The position numbers and the translations under genes were made by a program. Below, piece by piece: positions 1-9,850 of a stretch of 64,000 nucleotides of DNA. Each line of letters opens with the position of its first letter. Position 1 is the first letter of the stretch. Source of the DNA: Methylobacter sp. GTDB taxonomy: Bacteria > Pseudomonadota > Gammaproteobacteria > Methylococcales > Methylomonadaceae. The stretch lies in assembly GCA_004299305.1 (NCBI GenBank), contig SCPZ01000080.1, forward strand, positions 1 to 64,000. The letters are read 5' to 3'. The notes beneath the pieces are model-generated. The model saw only the letters and a program-made list of their open reading frames with translations, was not told the origin of the DNA and did no database searches.

Positions 1-22
1 TTTTGCCCGTCTCCTGCGTTGC

Positions 23-58
23 AAAAATGGTTGCATAGCTCGCTATGCGCCCATTTTT
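23..58. repeat. Palindrome upstream of mfd
   Basis: Arms at 23-39 and 42-58 are nearly perfect reverse complements (AAAATGG..GCATAGC / GCTATGC..CCATTTT) with a two-base loop. It lies about 230 bases upstream of mfd in the gene-free stretch 1-284. No convincing ORF or strong promoter was seen in that stretch; the only other notable features are the dispersed repeat at 76-120 and a small GC-rich dyad near 249-263. Confidence 0.7.
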
Positions 59-75
59 ACGCCTTGTAGACGAAC

Positions 76-120
76 AAAAATCCTGCGCCATTTGGGTATA
101 TTTATTCTTGGCAATCACCT
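76..120. repeat. 45-bp dispersed repeat, copy 1
   Basis: This segment recurs at 36878-36922 in the same orientation with 43 of 45 identical bases. Both copies are intergenic and lie upstream of translation or repair genes (mfd and prfC). The function is unknown; a fragment of a REP- or MITE-type element is the simplest reading. Confidence 0.75.
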
Positions 121-284
121 TATATGGTTTTACTTATGCCCTGTCCGTTTGGCTTGGATGTTTTAAATTTATACGGCTTATAATTGGCATGATTCCGGTT
201 ATACGGACTGGCTGTGATTCGTGGCGCGGCGCGCCTTAATACATATTCCACGCGGCGTGTGGGATCGAGATATAAGATTTTTTA

Positions 285-3200
285 ATGGCTAACAATTTAA
301 TTTTCTCTGCGCAACTCCCTCAAAAGCAAGACCAATCACTTATCTGGACGGGTTTAACCGGCTGCGGTGATTCATTAGCGTTGGCTTCCGCCATTAAAAA
401 TGAAAATCGTCTGTTTGTTATTGTCACGCCGGATAACCAGACCGCTTTGCGGTTTGAGCATGAGTTGTCGTTTTTTCTACAAGATGACTGCAAGGATGCG
501 AGAGCCGTTGCCAACCAGCATCCTATTTTGCATTTTCCCGATTGGGAAACCTTGCCTTACGATGTGTTTTCACCGCTGCCGGAAATTATCTCGGAACGGC
601 TAAAAACGCTGGCCCTGTTGCCGCAGGTGAAGCGCGGTGCGCTGGTGGTTTCGGTGACGACGCTGATGCACCGATTGGCCCCGCGAGAGCATGTTTTGGC
701 CAACAGTTTTGCGGTTAAGGTCGGCGATGATTTTAATCTGGAGCTCAATCGTATCAAGTTGGAAAGCGTCGGTTATCATTGCGTTTCCCAAGTCTACCAA
801 CACGGTGAGTTTGCGGTCAGGGGGTCGATAGTCGATTTATTCCCGATGGGCAGTAAGGTGCCGTTTCGCATTGAATTATTCGATGAAGAAGTTGAGTCTA
901 TCCGCACTTTCGATCCTGAAACGCAGCGATCACTAGAAAAGATCGACCTGATTCAGTTATTCCCGGCACGGGAGTTTCCGTTTACCGATGACTCCATCAA
1001 GCATTTTCGCCAAGCGTTCAGGGAAAATTTCCCGGAAAGTTCGCCTAAAAACCATTTTTATCTGGATGTCAGCAAAGGCATTACACCCGGCGGCATCGAA
1101 TATTATTTGCCGTTGTTTGTAGAGCAAATGGCGTCATTGTTCGATTACCTGCCGGAATCCGCCGTTTTGGTGATGTCGGATAGTTTTGACGAAACATCGC
1201 GCGCTTTTTATGCCGAAGCCGAGGATAGATTCCAACAAAGGAAATATGATGTAGATAGGCCGCTACTAAAACCCGAGCAACTGTTTTTATCGGCCGATGA
1301 ATTGGTGAAAAGAACCGGCGCATTTGCCCGGATTATTCTTGGCGATATAGCTGCCGACGCCAATAGCGTTGTTTTTAACTGTCATCCGCTGCCCAATGTA
1401 ACCATCGATGCAAAATTTGAGCAGCCTGCACAGGCATTGCAACAGTTTTTAAACGCTTTTAGCGGTAAGGTTTTGTTTGTCGCGGAATCGGCGGGGCGCC
1501 GGGAAGCCTTAATGGAAAGGTTAAGGCAGTACAAAATCAGCGTGAAGCAGGTTGAAAGCTGGGATAAGTTTCTCCAGTCCGAACTATCGCCGTGTCTTCT
1601 CGTTGCGCCGATGGATCATGGCCTATGGTTAGAGAATCCATCCATAGCGATCATTACCGAAAGCCTGCTGTCCGGCGAAAAAGTACAGCAACGGCGCAGA
1701 CGGCGTAAGTCCGGGGCGCATGAGCTTGAAAATATCGTCAATAACCTGAATGAATTGACCATAGGTTCGCCGGTCGTGCATCAAGAGCATGGCGTGGGCC
1801 GCTACTTAGGCTTGCAGACTTTACAGGTTGGCGGAATCGCAGCGGAATTTTTAGCCTTGGAGTATGCGAATCAGGACAAGCTTTATGTACCGGTTTCCGC
1901 CTTGCATGTGATCGGCCGCTACACCGGTATGAGCGCGGAAAATGCGCCGTTGCATAAATTGGGCGGCGATCAATGGAGCAAGGCCAAGCAAAAAGCCATT
2001 AAGCGCATCCGGGATGTCGCTGCGGAATTGCTGGAGATTCATGCCAAAAGAGCGATCAAGCAAGGCCATGCCTTTGAGCTTGAAAATGTCGAATATGCGG
2101 CCTTTGCCGATGCGTTTCCGTTTGAAGAAACGCCGGATCAACAAACCGCCATCGAAGCGATACTGGAAGACATGGGCAGCCCTCATCCGATGGATAGGGT
2201 GATTTGCGGCGATGTCGGTTTCGGCAAAACCGAGGTGTCGATGCGCGCCGCATTTATTGCCGTGCAAAACGGCAAACAGGTGGCAGTATTGGTGCCGACT
2301 ACCTTACTGGCACAGCAGCATTACCAGAATTTTCGCGACCGCTTTGCCGATTGGCCGGTGCGTGTCGAAGTGCTGTCGCGCTTTGTCAGCCCCAAGCAGC
2401 AAAAAGAAATTAGCGATGACCTGGAGCAGGGCAAGGTCGATATAGTCATCGGTACGCATAAACTATTGTCCAAGGAAATCGGATACAAAGCATTGGGGCT
2501 GGTGGTCATTGACGAGGAACACCGTTTCGGCGTGACCCAAAAAGAGCATTTCAAAAAGCTGCGCAATGAGCTGGACATGCTGACCCTGACCGCAACGCCG
2601 ATTCCGCGAACCCTGAATATGGCGATGTCAGGCTTAAGGGATATTTCCATTATCGCCAGTCCGCCGCCTAATCGTCATGCAATCAAAACCTTTATCAGCG
2701 AATGGATAGATGCACAAATTAAGGAAGCCTGTTTACGTGAAATCAAGCGTGGCGGCCAAGTGTTCTTTTTGCATAACGATGTTAAATCGATGGAAAAAAT
2801 GGCTAGGGAGCTGGAAGCATTGGTGCCTGAAGCGCGAATTGAAATTGCGCACGGGCAAATGCCTGAGCGTGAGCTGGAGCGCATCATGCTGGATTTTTAT
2901 CACCAGCGCTTTAATTTGCTGTTGTGTTCTACGATTATTGAAAGCGGCATCGACATTCCCAGCGCCAACACCATTATTATCAATCGCGCCGATAAATTGG
3001 GACTGGCGCAGTTGCATCAGTTGCGCGGGCGGGTGGGACGTTCGCATCACCGGGCTTACGCCTATTTTGTCGTACCGCCTAAAACCTTAATGAGTAAAGA
3101 TGCGATTAAACGGCTGGAAGCGCTTGAGGCATCCGGCGATTTGGGCGCCGGCTTTATGCTGTCGTCGCATGACATGGAAATTCGCGGTGCGGGTGAGTTG

Positions 3201-3779
3201 CTCGGCGATGACCAAAGCGGGCAAATTCAGGAAATCGGCTTTACCCTGTATACCGAGTTGCTGGAACGTGCAGTCAATGCGCTAAAATCCGGCAAACAGC
3301 CGGAGCTTGAGGCCCCGATGGATAGGGGGCCGGAAGTCGATCTGCAAACTTCGGCGCTGATTCCGGAAGATTACCTGCCGGATATTCATGGCCGCTTGGT
3401 GTTGTATAAACGTATTTCCAATACCGAAACTAAGGAGGATTTACGCGAGTTGCAGGTCGAAATGATAGATCGTTTCGGCTTATTTCCTGAGCAGGTAAAA
3501 ACCTTGTTCAGCGTCGCCGAGTTGAAGCAGCAGGCCGAAAAATTGGGTATTAAAAAAATAGAAGCTAATGCAGGCGGCGGGCGCATTATTTTTTCAGCGA
3601 CGCCTACCATTAACACCGACCAGCTGATTTCTTTGATACAGACTCAGGCGCAATGTTACAAATTTGATGGTGCGGATAAGTTGAGATTTATCAAGCCCTT
3701 TGAAACCACCGAACAGAAGCTTGAATTTATAACCGAGTTGCTGGACAAATTAACCCTGAAATCGGCGGTTAAGAAATGA
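285..3779 (+). CDS. mfd: Transcription-repair coupling factor Mfd
   Basis: At 1164 residues this is a full-length Mfd, the DNA translocase that removes RNA polymerase stalled at lesions and recruits UvrA. An N-terminal UvrB-like region comes first, followed by the CarD/RNA-polymerase-binding module around residues 495-550 (motif HQEHGVGRYLG). The superfamily 2 motor follows, with Walker A GDVGFGKT at 642-649, the DEEH box at 743-746, the TATPIPRTL motif and the RGRVGRS motif VI. The C-terminal region is the TRCF domain. The ATG at 285 has only a weak purine tract (GAGA) upstream, but the sequence from MANNLIF onward fits the family start. The stop overlaps csiV by ATGA, so the two are translationally coupled. 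Identification is by direct motif recognition. Confidence 0.98.
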   Translation: MANNLIFSAQLPQKQDQSLIWTGLTGCGDSLALASAIKNENRLFVIVTPDNQTALRFEHELSFFLQDDCKDARAVANQHPILHFPDWETLPYDVFSPLPEIISERLKTLALLPQVKRGALVVSVTTLMHRLAPREHVLANSFAVKVGDDFNLELNRIKLESVGYHCVSQVYQHGEFAVRGSIVDLFPMGSKVPFRIELFDEEVESIRTFDPETQRSLEKIDLIQLFPAREFPFTDDSIKHFRQAFRENFPESSPKNHFYLDVSKGITPGGIEYYLPLFVEQMASLFDYLPESAVLVMSDSFDETSRAFYAEAEDRFQQRKYDVDRPLLKPEQLFLSADELVKRTGAFARIILGDIAADANSVVFNCHPLPNVTIDAKFEQPAQALQQFLNAFSGKVLFVAESAGRREALMERLRQYKISVKQVESWDKFLQSELSPCLLVAPMDHGLWLENPSIAIITESLLSGEKVQQRRRRRKSGAHELENIVNNLNELTIGSPVVHQEHGVGRYLGLQTLQVGGIAAEFLALEYANQDKLYVPVSALHVIGRYTGMSAENAPLHKLGGDQWSKAKQKAIKRIRDVAAELLEIHAKRAIKQGHAFELENVEYAAFADAFPFEETPDQQTAIEAILEDMGSPHPMDRVICGDVGFGKTEVSMRAAFIAVQNGKQVAVLVPTTLLAQQHYQNFRDRFADWPVRVEVLSRFVSPKQQKEISDDLEQGKVDIVIGTHKLLSKEIGYKALGLVVIDEEHRFGVTQKEHFKKLRNELDMLTLTATPIPRTLNMAMSGLRDISIIASPPPNRHAIKTFISEWIDAQIKEACLREIKRGGQVFFLHNDVKSMEKMARELEALVPEARIEIAHGQMPERELERIMLDFYHQRFNLLLCSTIIESGIDIPSANTIIINRADKLGLAQLHQLRGRVGRSHHRAYAYFVVPPKTLMSKDAIKRLEALEASGDLGAGFMLSSHDMEIRGAGELLGDDQSGQIQEIGFTLYTELLERAVNALKSGKQPELEAPMDRGPEVDLQTSALIPEDYLPDIHGRLVLYKRISNTETKEDLRELQVEMIDRFGLFPEQVKTLFSVAELKQQAEKLGIKKIEANAGGGRIIFSATPTINTDQLISLIQTQAQCYKFDGADKLRFIKPFETTEQKLEFITELLDKLTLKSAVKK

Positions 3780-4318
3780 CAATGCTTAAAATAATGCTTT
3801 GCAGTTTTACGGCGATGCTGGTTTTTTTTAGCGCTTCCGTTTTGGCTGAAAGTAGCGCCTATCAAATAGAGTTGATCCTGTTTTCTCAGGCCATGCCTAA
3901 TACCGAGGTGTTTGATCAGGCTGTGCAGCCAATACACTGGCCGTCAGGATTGATTGAGTTGTCAGCTTATGCAAAACAGGAACATACTTCGCTTGACGAT
4001 AGTTATGCTGCATTGGCAAAAGACTCGACTTACCAGCCTATCATGCATGTTGCCTGGATTCAGCCGGTTGGGGAAGGCGGTTTAAGCGCGCCTGTTCATA
4101 TTCAGGGCGTCGACGGCAAGTTGAATGGCTATCTACAGGTGCAACAGGGGCAAGGTTTGCAATTGACGGTTGATTTGGAACTCAATTCTACTCCGGGCGA
4201 TGGCACCGGAAAGCCGGTGGTTTATCGATTAAATGAAAAGCGGCCCATGAAATTTAATGAAATTTATTACCTGGACCATCCAAAGCTTGGGGCTATCGTA
4301 AAAATTAGTCCCTTATAA
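3776..4318 (+). CDS. csiV: CsiV-like periplasmic protein
   Basis: This 180-residue protein has an N-terminal signal peptide (hydrophobic core at residues 6-20, cleavage near VLA-ES). The mature part starts with YQIELILFSQ, typical of the CsiV family (peptidoglycan-binding protein of Vibrio, PF10972). It overlaps the mfd stop by four bases (ATGA). A CsiV-type gene next to mfd is a recurring arrangement in gammaproteobacteria. The family is proposed to act in the periplasm at peptidoglycan; no catalytic motif is visible. The symbol is assigned by family resemblance and context, not by residue-level proof. Confidence 0.75.
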   Translation: MTMLKIMLCSFTAMLVFFSASVLAESSAYQIELILFSQAMPNTEVFDQAVQPIHWPSGLIELSAYAKQEHTSLDDSYAALAKDSTYQPIMHVAWIQPVGEGGLSAPVHIQGVDGKLNGYLQVQQGQGLQLTVDLELNSTPGDGTGKPVVYRLNEKRPMKFNEIYYLDHPKLGAIVKISPL

Positions 4319-4706
4319 AAATATGTTTTTATCCGTAGTTGTCGTACATCTTGTAAGATAAGGGCTAAAATATAGTGTGGACTGGTTTTTTATGTTATTA
4401 AAAGAAACGGCCTTTGAAAGATCATGAACTACCCCCGCTGGTTTAAAATTGCAGCAGATTCGTAAATTATAAAGTGATGCTTTTTAAGTTTAATCTACCA
4501 ACCTGTCCTTGGCGAAGTCGAAGGATCTGTGGCGTTTTGTTTTTGCTGCCGAATAGTCACGAAAGATCTCAAATGTATTGGGATTAATCAGGTTTTTTAT
4601 GTATCTATGACTATTTACCTGACGTTTGATAAAAATAAACTGGCCAACAAATTTGCTAAAAGATCGCAATATTTTGTTAGCCAAAATAATTGACTGAGGA
4701 AGAATA
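4319..4706. other. Intergenic region before the chemotaxis block
   Basis: This 388-base gap has no convincing ORF. A short AT-only dyad (4315-4332) follows csiV. Around 4438-4545 lie words (GCAGCAGATTC and GGATCTGTGGCG) resembling the two arms of the palindrome downstream of ybeX at 13652-13690, here separated by about 80 extra bases, so it may be a diverged or interrupted copy. Promoter elements for the PAS gene could not be fixed with confidence. Confidence 0.4.
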
Positions 4707-5237
4707 ATGAAGAGAAAAGATATAGTCCCGACCAGTCGGGAGCGGGTGATGCGGGAGGATGATTTCATTGTTTCCAAAACTGATCTAACTGGACGGATTA
4801 CTTATGGAAACGAGATTTTTATCGAGTTTTCCGGGTATGAGGAGCACGAGCTTTTAGGAAGTCAGCACAATATCATTCGACATCCCGATATGCCGAGGGT
4901 GGTATTCAAGTTACTGTGGGATTATTTGGCTGAAGACAAGGAGATTTTTGCTTTTGTTAAAAACATGTCGAAAGATGGCGGGTTTTACTGGGTGTTTACT
5001 CATGTTGCACCGATGAAAGATAAAAATAAACAAAAGATAGGCTACAGCTCGGTGCGCCGTATGCCTAATCCCAAGGCCATTCCGATTGTAACGGATGTGT
5101 ATCGCGCTATGCTGGATGCCGAACGGAACGCGGGGCCGAAGGATGCTATGGCGGCCTCAGGAGCCGTGTTGGGTAATGTATTAAAAGACAAGGGCGTTAC
5201 TTACGAGGAGCTTATCAATGTATTACAGTCGCTTTAA
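4707..5237 (+). CDS. Small PAS-domain sensor (Aer-type PAS)
   Basis: This 176-residue soluble protein is essentially one PAS domain (about residues 20-125) of the Aer class. It shows [11 protein letters not shown], the [11 protein letters not shown] stretch, NIIRHPDMP and a [10 protein letters not shown] core, all typical of the FAD-binding PAS of aerotaxis receptors. A helical tail (130-176) follows. A SD-like GAGGAAGAA precedes the ATG. Its last 20 bases overlap the next gene, a chemoreceptor lacking a periplasmic sensor domain, so the two probably form one receptor with PAS and signalling parts on separate chains. FAD binding is inferred from the family. Confidence 0.85.
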   Translation: MKRKDIVPTSRERVMREDDFIVSKTDLTGRITYGNEIFIEFSGYEEHELLGSQHNIIRHPDMPRVVFKLLWDYLAEDKEIFAFVKNMSKDGGFYWVFTHVAPMKDKNKQKIGYSSVRRMPNPKAIPIVTDVYRAMLDAERNAGPKDAMAASGAVLGNVLKDKGVTYEELINVLQSL

Positions 5238-6999
5238 GAATAATGAAAAACTCGCTTTGGCGGTAGTTGCTTTTTGCTGGCTCGGCTCGCTGATTTACGG
5301 TTGGCTGCTTGCCCTTAGCGGAACTGAAGGGCTTGCCGTGACCGGCGTCGGACAGATAATCATGCCGTCTTTATTGACGGTTGCTTCGGCTTTATCTGTC
5401 GCGTGGTGGCGCAAGTCAATATCGGGCGATCAACAATTGCTGGAAAAACTACTTAGCGCAAGTCAGGAATGGGCGGAAGGATCCGTAGATGTACGACTTA
5501 CTTATATTGGCGGAAAAGAACGACCGCTTCAACGGCTGGCCTGGGCGCTGAATAATTTGATGGATCAAGTGGAAACTGCGCAGGTGGATATGTATTATTC
5601 CATGGCCTATGTCACCTATGGGGATTTTACTCGAAAAAGCTATCCGGAAGGCTTGCATGGCGGCTTTGCGACAGCCCTAAAGCAGCTTAATGGTGTTGCA
5701 AAGACGCTGTCCGTCACAACTGCCGCCATCACCGAGCTTATGACCGCCATAGCCGAGGGCGACTTTGACAAAAAAGTTAATATTAATGTCGATGGCGAAT
5801 ACAGGCTTGCTGTAGACCATGCTATGCAAGCTATGCAAACTATGCAAATCATGCTGGGCGATGTAGGCAAGGTCATGGGCGGCGTTGCTCAAGGCGATAT
5901 CAGTCAGCGCGTTCAGGCCGAAGGGCGCGGCGACCTCGGCAAATTAAAAGAGGATATTAATCTTTCGCTTGATGCGCTGGGTAGCCTAAATGACATATCG
6001 CTGATTGCGAGCGCTCTGTCTGAAGGCGATCTGACCCAAACCATCAGTAAGGACTATCCCGGCACTTTTGGCGCGGTGATTACCGGCATGAACAGTACCG
6101 TGGAAAACCTCAGGGGGCTGGTAGAGGAAATCAAGGATTCCACCATCAATATCAACACCGCCGCCAAAGAAATTGCCGCAGGAAACAATGATTTGTCGCA
6201 TCGCACTGAAGAGCAGGCCGCCAGTCTGGAAGAAACTACAGCCAGCATGGGAGAGCTTACCTCTACCGTACAGATGAACGCCAAAAGCGCCCAACATGCC
6301 AACCAACTTGCTGTCGGCGCGACGGATATTGCGGGCAAGGGGGTTGCTGTGGTTGAACGAGTGGTAACAACGATGGAAGGCATCAATGAATCCTCACGCA
6401 AGATAGTGGACATTATCTCGGTGATTGACAGTATTGCTTTCCAGACTAATATTCTTGCCCTCAACGCCGCAGTAGAAGCGGCTCGTGCCGGTGAGCAAGG
6501 TCGGGGTTTTGCCGTGGTGGCCGGTGAAGTGCGCAATCTTGCTCAACGCGCTGCCGCTGCCGCAGGAGAAATAAAAAACCTGATTGGCGATTCGGTAGAA
6601 AAAGTTGAAGATGGCACTAAACTGGTCGCCCAGGCTGGAAAAACCATGGAAGAAATTGTTAGCGCCATTCGTGGTGTAACCGTCATTATGTCCGAGATAA
6701 GAACCGCCTCAATTGAACAAACTTCCGGTATTGAGCAGGTCAACCAAGCTATTGGACAAATGGATGAAGTGACTCAACAAAATGCCGCCTTGGTAGAACA
6801 GGCGGCGGCGGCAGCGGAATCGCTGGAAGAACAGGCGCAGAATTTGTCGGTTACCGTAGGGCGTTTTACTGTAGATAACGATTTTCGTAGTTCCCCAAGT
6901 TCCGCCCGTGTCGCGCCGACGGTCGGTAAAAGTCCGGCGCCGCTTAATACTAAACCGCAGTTGCAGATTGCAAGCGGCGATGACTGGGAAGAGTTTTAA
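5218..6999 (+). CDS. Methyl-accepting chemotaxis protein (Aer-like signalling half)
   Basis: This 593-residue chemoreceptor has two closely spaced membrane segments (about 12-34 and 42-62) and therefore almost no periplasmic domain. HAMP-type modules follow (about 65-290), then a coiled-coil methylation and signalling domain with the hairpin tip [20 protein letters not shown]. The C-terminus is DDWEEF, fitting the W-x-x-F CheR/CheB docking pentapeptide. The start overlaps the upstream PAS gene by 20 bases and has a GAGG/GGAG site 7-9 bases upstream, so translational coupling is likely. The signalling half is nearly identical to the next receptor at 7362. Input probably comes from the PAS protein encoded upstream. 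Confidence 0.93.
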   Translation: MYYSRFKNNEKLALAVVAFCWLGSLIYGWLLALSGTEGLAVTGVGQIIMPSLLTVASALSVAWWRKSISGDQQLLEKLLSASQEWAEGSVDVRLTYIGGKERPLQRLAWALNNLMDQVETAQVDMYYSMAYVTYGDFTRKSYPEGLHGGFATALKQLNGVAKTLSVTTAAITELMTAIAEGDFDKKVNINVDGEYRLAVDHAMQAMQTMQIMLGDVGKVMGGVAQGDISQRVQAEGRGDLGKLKEDINLSLDALGSLNDISLIASALSEGDLTQTISKDYPGTFGAVITGMNSTVENLRGLVEEIKDSTININTAAKEIAAGNNDLSHRTEEQAASLEETTASMGELTSTVQMNAKSAQHANQLAVGATDIAGKGVAVVERVVTTMEGINESSRKIVDIISVIDSIAFQTNILALNAAVEAARAGEQGRGFAVVAGEVRNLAQRAAAAAGEIKNLIGDSVEKVEDGTKLVAQAGKTMEEIVSAIRGVTVIMSEIRTASIEQTSGIEQVNQAIGQMDEVTQQNAALVEQAAAAAESLEEQAQNLSVTVGRFTVDNDFRSSPSSARVAPTVGKSPAPLNTKPQLQIASGDDWEEF

Positions 7000-7070
7000 T
7001 AGTGTAGCGCCCAATCGCTATAAGTCTCGAAAAATCATTTCGTCCACGAACAATACGAAAGTTTTTTACT

Positions 7071-7118
7071 CACCACGAAGGCGCGAAGAAAATAGATAAA
7101 CTTCCTGTCTTCGTGGTG
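7071..7118. repeat. Inverted repeat between receptor genes
   Basis: Ten-base arms CACCACGAAG (7071-7080) and CTTCGTGGTG (7109-7118) are perfect reverse complements. The flanking words (CGTCCACGAA and similar) resemble the CACGAAA-rich palindrome at 52260-52388. The arms lie in the 362-base gap 7000-7361, which holds no convincing ORF. Confidence 0.65.
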
Positions 7119-7154
7119 AACAATTGGCAGTATATGCTTGTCGTAATCGTCTTT

Positions 7155-7209
7155 GGATTGTAATAACCGTCATTTATACTAAGTCGGAGCCGATTCCCGG
7201 CTTTTTTAT
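7155..7209 (+). promoter_or_regulatory. Intergenic cassette with TAATAA box and terminator-like hairpin, copy 1
   Basis: A TGTAATAACCGTCATTTA stretch is followed by AAGTCGG and then AGCCG-ATTCC-CGGCT with a T run (about 7190-7208), the shape of an intrinsic terminator. Closely similar series occur after the second receptor (9701-9755) and the third (48283-48388). A common TAATAAAATCAA word lies further downstream in copies 1 and 2. It could be a promoter plus short terminated transcript, or an ancestral intergenic region duplicated with the receptor genes. Confidence 0.4.
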
Positions 7210-7361
7210 TGCCACCAGGGCAGGCGCACCCCCGCTCCGCTCTAATAAAATCAACAGATTGGCGTGTTAGGAATTTGCGTTATGGGGAACGCTCGGCTCG
7301 CGACATGGATTGTGTCGAAGTAGCAAGTTAATTTTGAATTGAAACGTTGAGGAGATGAGGT

Positions 7362-9578
7362 ATGAAAGTGGGAGCCCGTTTGGGTGTTGGGTTTGGCGTA
7401 ATCACTATGCTGATGGTCGTTGTCGGACTGATAGCATGGCAACGATTGGCAGCGGTTGAAACCCGATGGCAGGATTTCGAGAAAATCACCCTGGTGAAGA
7501 AAAATGCCGTGATGAACGGATACATCAATCTGGGCAATGGCGTACACCACTTCAAAAACTATGTCCTGCGGGGCGGCGATTACAACGTCAAATTTATGCA
7601 GGACATGGACGCACTGGATAAAATCGAGCAGATATACCATGCCACGGGCGTTGTTTCGGCTGAGGAAGAGCGTCTGCTCGGCGTCATCAAGGACGGCACC
7701 CGAATCTATCGCGAAGGGATGGCCAAACTGGTCGATTTGAAATCCCGACAAACCGGCATTACCGAACTCGATAATGCCGTAAAGGGGGCCGACAAAGCCC
7801 TTGCCGAGGCTTTAGCGCAATTCTTTCAACTGACGGAAAGTAATGTTCAAGCAGCAACGGGCGATTTTTCCGGGCTGGTATCAATGACCCAGCGAATGCT
7901 GGGGGAGGCAGGCGTTCTAACGATAATCCTGTCAATCGTGCTGGCCTTTGCCATCGCTCGTAGCCTGCTCAAACAACTGGGCGGCGAACCGGATGAGGCC
8001 GCTACGGCGTTGAACAAGATCGCAAGCGGCGACCTGTCCACGGATCTGATGCTCAAGCCGGGCGATAACAGCAGTCTGCTCTACTCGATGAAAACCATGC
8101 AAGACAGCCTGCGCTCCATCATTGCTGAGATTCATGGCGTTGTAGAAGCGGCGGTACAAGGCGACTTCAGTAAAGCGATGGACATGAGCGGCAAGGCGGG
8201 CTACACCCAAACCCTGTCCGAATTGCTCAACCAATTAAACAGCACTAATACCATCGCCGACAACCTGTTTAAGGACACTATCCGTGTGGCCGACGCTTTG
8301 GCCCAAGGCGATCTTAGCCAGAAGATCGGCAGGGACTATTCAGGTGTTTACAATCAGGTAAAAGTCGGTGTCAATACTACAGTCGACTCCCTGATTGGGA
8401 TTGTCGGCGAAATTCAGGGTATCGTCGAGGCCGCCAACCGTGGCGACTTTAGCAAGAAAATAGATATGACCGGCAAGGCAGGGTATATCAAGACTTTGTC
8501 TGATTTGCTCAATCAGCTATCCAATGTCACGGAAACCGGCATTAACGATGTAGTGCGTGTTGCTAAGGCGCTGGCCGAGGGAGACCTGACTCAAACCATC
8601 AGCAGAGACTATCCCGGCTCTTTCGGTGAAATGAAAGCCGGTGTGAACGGCTCCGTTGAGAATCTCAAGGTGCTGATCGGTGAAATCAAAGCCTCCACCG
8701 ATACCTTCAGCACTGTTGCTAAGGAAATCGCAGCAGGTAATAACGATTTGTCGCATCGCACCGAAGAGCAGGCCGCCAGTCTGGAACAAACTGCCGCCAG
8801 CATGGAAGAGCTAACTTCTACTGTGCAGCAAAATACTACGAATGCCGATTATGCCAACCAGCTTGCTGTCGGTGCGACGGATATTGCCGGTAAGGGCGTC
8901 GCGGTGGTAGAGCGGGTGGTAACGACCATGGAAGACATCAATGAATCCTCGCGCAAGATTGTGGACATTATTTCGGTGATTGACGGCATTGCTTTCCAGA
9001 CCAATATTCTCGCTCTTAATGCGGCGGTAGAGGCGTCTCGTGCCGGTGAGCAGGGCCGGGGATTTGCCGTGGTGGCCGGGGAAGTTCGCAATCTGGCTCA
9101 ACGGGCTGCCGCTGCAGCAGGAGAAATCAAACATCTGATTGGCGATTCGGTAGAAAAGGTTGAGGACGGCACCAAGTTGGTTGCCCAGGCTGGTTTAACT
9201 ATGGAAGAAATTGTTAATGCGATTCGCGGCGTTACCGCTATCATGTCTGAGATCAGGAACGCATCTGTCGAGCAAGCATCCGGTATCGAACAAGTCAATC
9301 AGGCTATTGGACAAATGGACGAAGTAACCCAACAAAATGCGGCTTTGGTCGAGCAGGCCGCTGCTGCTGCGGAATCTTTGGAAGAACAAGCGCAAAGTTT
9401 GTCGGTTACAGTAGGACGTTTTACTGTTGATAGCGGCTCGCATAGTTTCCAGCTTCCTATCCCTGTAATGCCGGCAGTCAGTAACAGGTCAATTGCTTCG
9501 GCTTTGCTCGGCACAAGACCGGCCAGGGTGGAACCCCAGTTACAGTTGGCCGGTAGTGATGAATGGGAAGAGTTTTAA
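7362..9578 (+). CDS. Methyl-accepting chemotaxis protein with tandem HAMP-like modules
   Basis: This 738-residue transmembrane chemoreceptor starts at an ATG preceded by GAGGAGATGAGGT, an excellent ribosome-binding site. TM1 is at about residues 6-27. The periplasmic helical domain (28-180) resembles four-helix-bundle sensors, and TM2 is at about 184-204. A poly-HAMP region (205-430) contains a clearly duplicated unit, with GDFSKAMDMSGKAGYTQTL and GDFSKKIDMTGKAGYIKTL about 100 residues apart. The signalling domain with tip [20 protein letters not shown] follows, and the C-terminus is DEWEEF, a CheR-docking type pentapeptide. The ligand is unknown. The last 250 residues match the neighbouring receptor almost residue for residue, suggesting duplication or gene conversion. 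Confidence 0.94.
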   Translation: MKVGARLGVGFGVITMLMVVVGLIAWQRLAAVETRWQDFEKITLVKKNAVMNGYINLGNGVHHFKNYVLRGGDYNVKFMQDMDALDKIEQIYHATGVVSAEEERLLGVIKDGTRIYREGMAKLVDLKSRQTGITELDNAVKGADKALAEALAQFFQLTESNVQAATGDFSGLVSMTQRMLGEAGVLTIILSIVLAFAIARSLLKQLGGEPDEAATALNKIASGDLSTDLMLKPGDNSSLLYSMKTMQDSLRSIIAEIHGVVEAAVQGDFSKAMDMSGKAGYTQTLSELLNQLNSTNTIADNLFKDTIRVADALAQGDLSQKIGRDYSGVYNQVKVGVNTTVDSLIGIVGEIQGIVEAANRGDFSKKIDMTGKAGYIKTLSDLLNQLSNVTETGINDVVRVAKALAEGDLTQTISRDYPGSFGEMKAGVNGSVENLKVLIGEIKASTDTFSTVAKEIAAGNNDLSHRTEEQAASLEQTAASMEELTSTVQQNTTNADYANQLAVGATDIAGKGVAVVERVVTTMEDINESSRKIVDIISVIDGIAFQTNILALNAAVEASRAGEQGRGFAVVAGEVRNLAQRAAAAAGEIKHLIGDSVEKVEDGTKLVAQAGLTMEEIVNAIRGVTAIMSEIRNASVEQASGIEQVNQAIGQMDEVTQQNAALVEQAAAAAESLEEQAQSLSVTVGRFTVDSGSHSFQLPIPVMPAVSNRSIASALLGTRPARVEPQLQLAGSDEWEEF

Positions 9579-9700
9579 GCAGATTGCCGTGTTCCATTGT
9601 CTATGCGTTGAATGTCCTGAGCTTAAGCGAAAATAGACTGCTGTACGGTAAGCAAGAAACGTCAGCTCTGCGCTACACTTTTGGTTTAAACAGTCTTCAG

Positions 9701-9755
9701 GTTATAATAATCGCCATTACTAAGTCTTGGTCAATTGTCCAGGGCTTTTTTTCAT
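9701..9755 (+). promoter_or_regulatory. Intergenic cassette with TATAAT box and T-rich end, copy 2
   Basis: A TTATAATAATCGCCATTACTAAGTC stretch, cited here only by its key words TATAAT and TAAGTC, is followed by a weak dyad (TTGGTCAATTGTCCAGGG) and a run of seven T. The layout parallels 7155-7209 and 48283-48388. TATAAT with a TTGGTT about 16 bases upstream could be a sigma-70 promoter. A perfect hairpin GGTGGC/GCCACC follows at 9764-9780. No protein gene is evident between 9579 and 9850. Confidence 0.4.
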
Positions 9756-9850
9756 TACTGTAAGGTGGCTTACTGCCACCGTTCTGTCTTAATAAAATCA
9801 AGAAACGGGGGTGTGGCCTCAGTGATTTCCAGGTGATTTAACTCAAAAAT

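Noticed and set aside
45-239. 64-codon frame upstream of mfd
   Set aside because: It runs through the palindrome and dispersed repeat; no ribosome-binding site and no family features.
1851-2267. 138-codon minus-strand frame inside mfd
   Set aside because: Antisense shadow of the conserved helicase motor region.
4540-4560. FliA-type promoter (GCCGAATA) before the PAS gene
   Set aside because: No TAAA element lies at the required spacing upstream.
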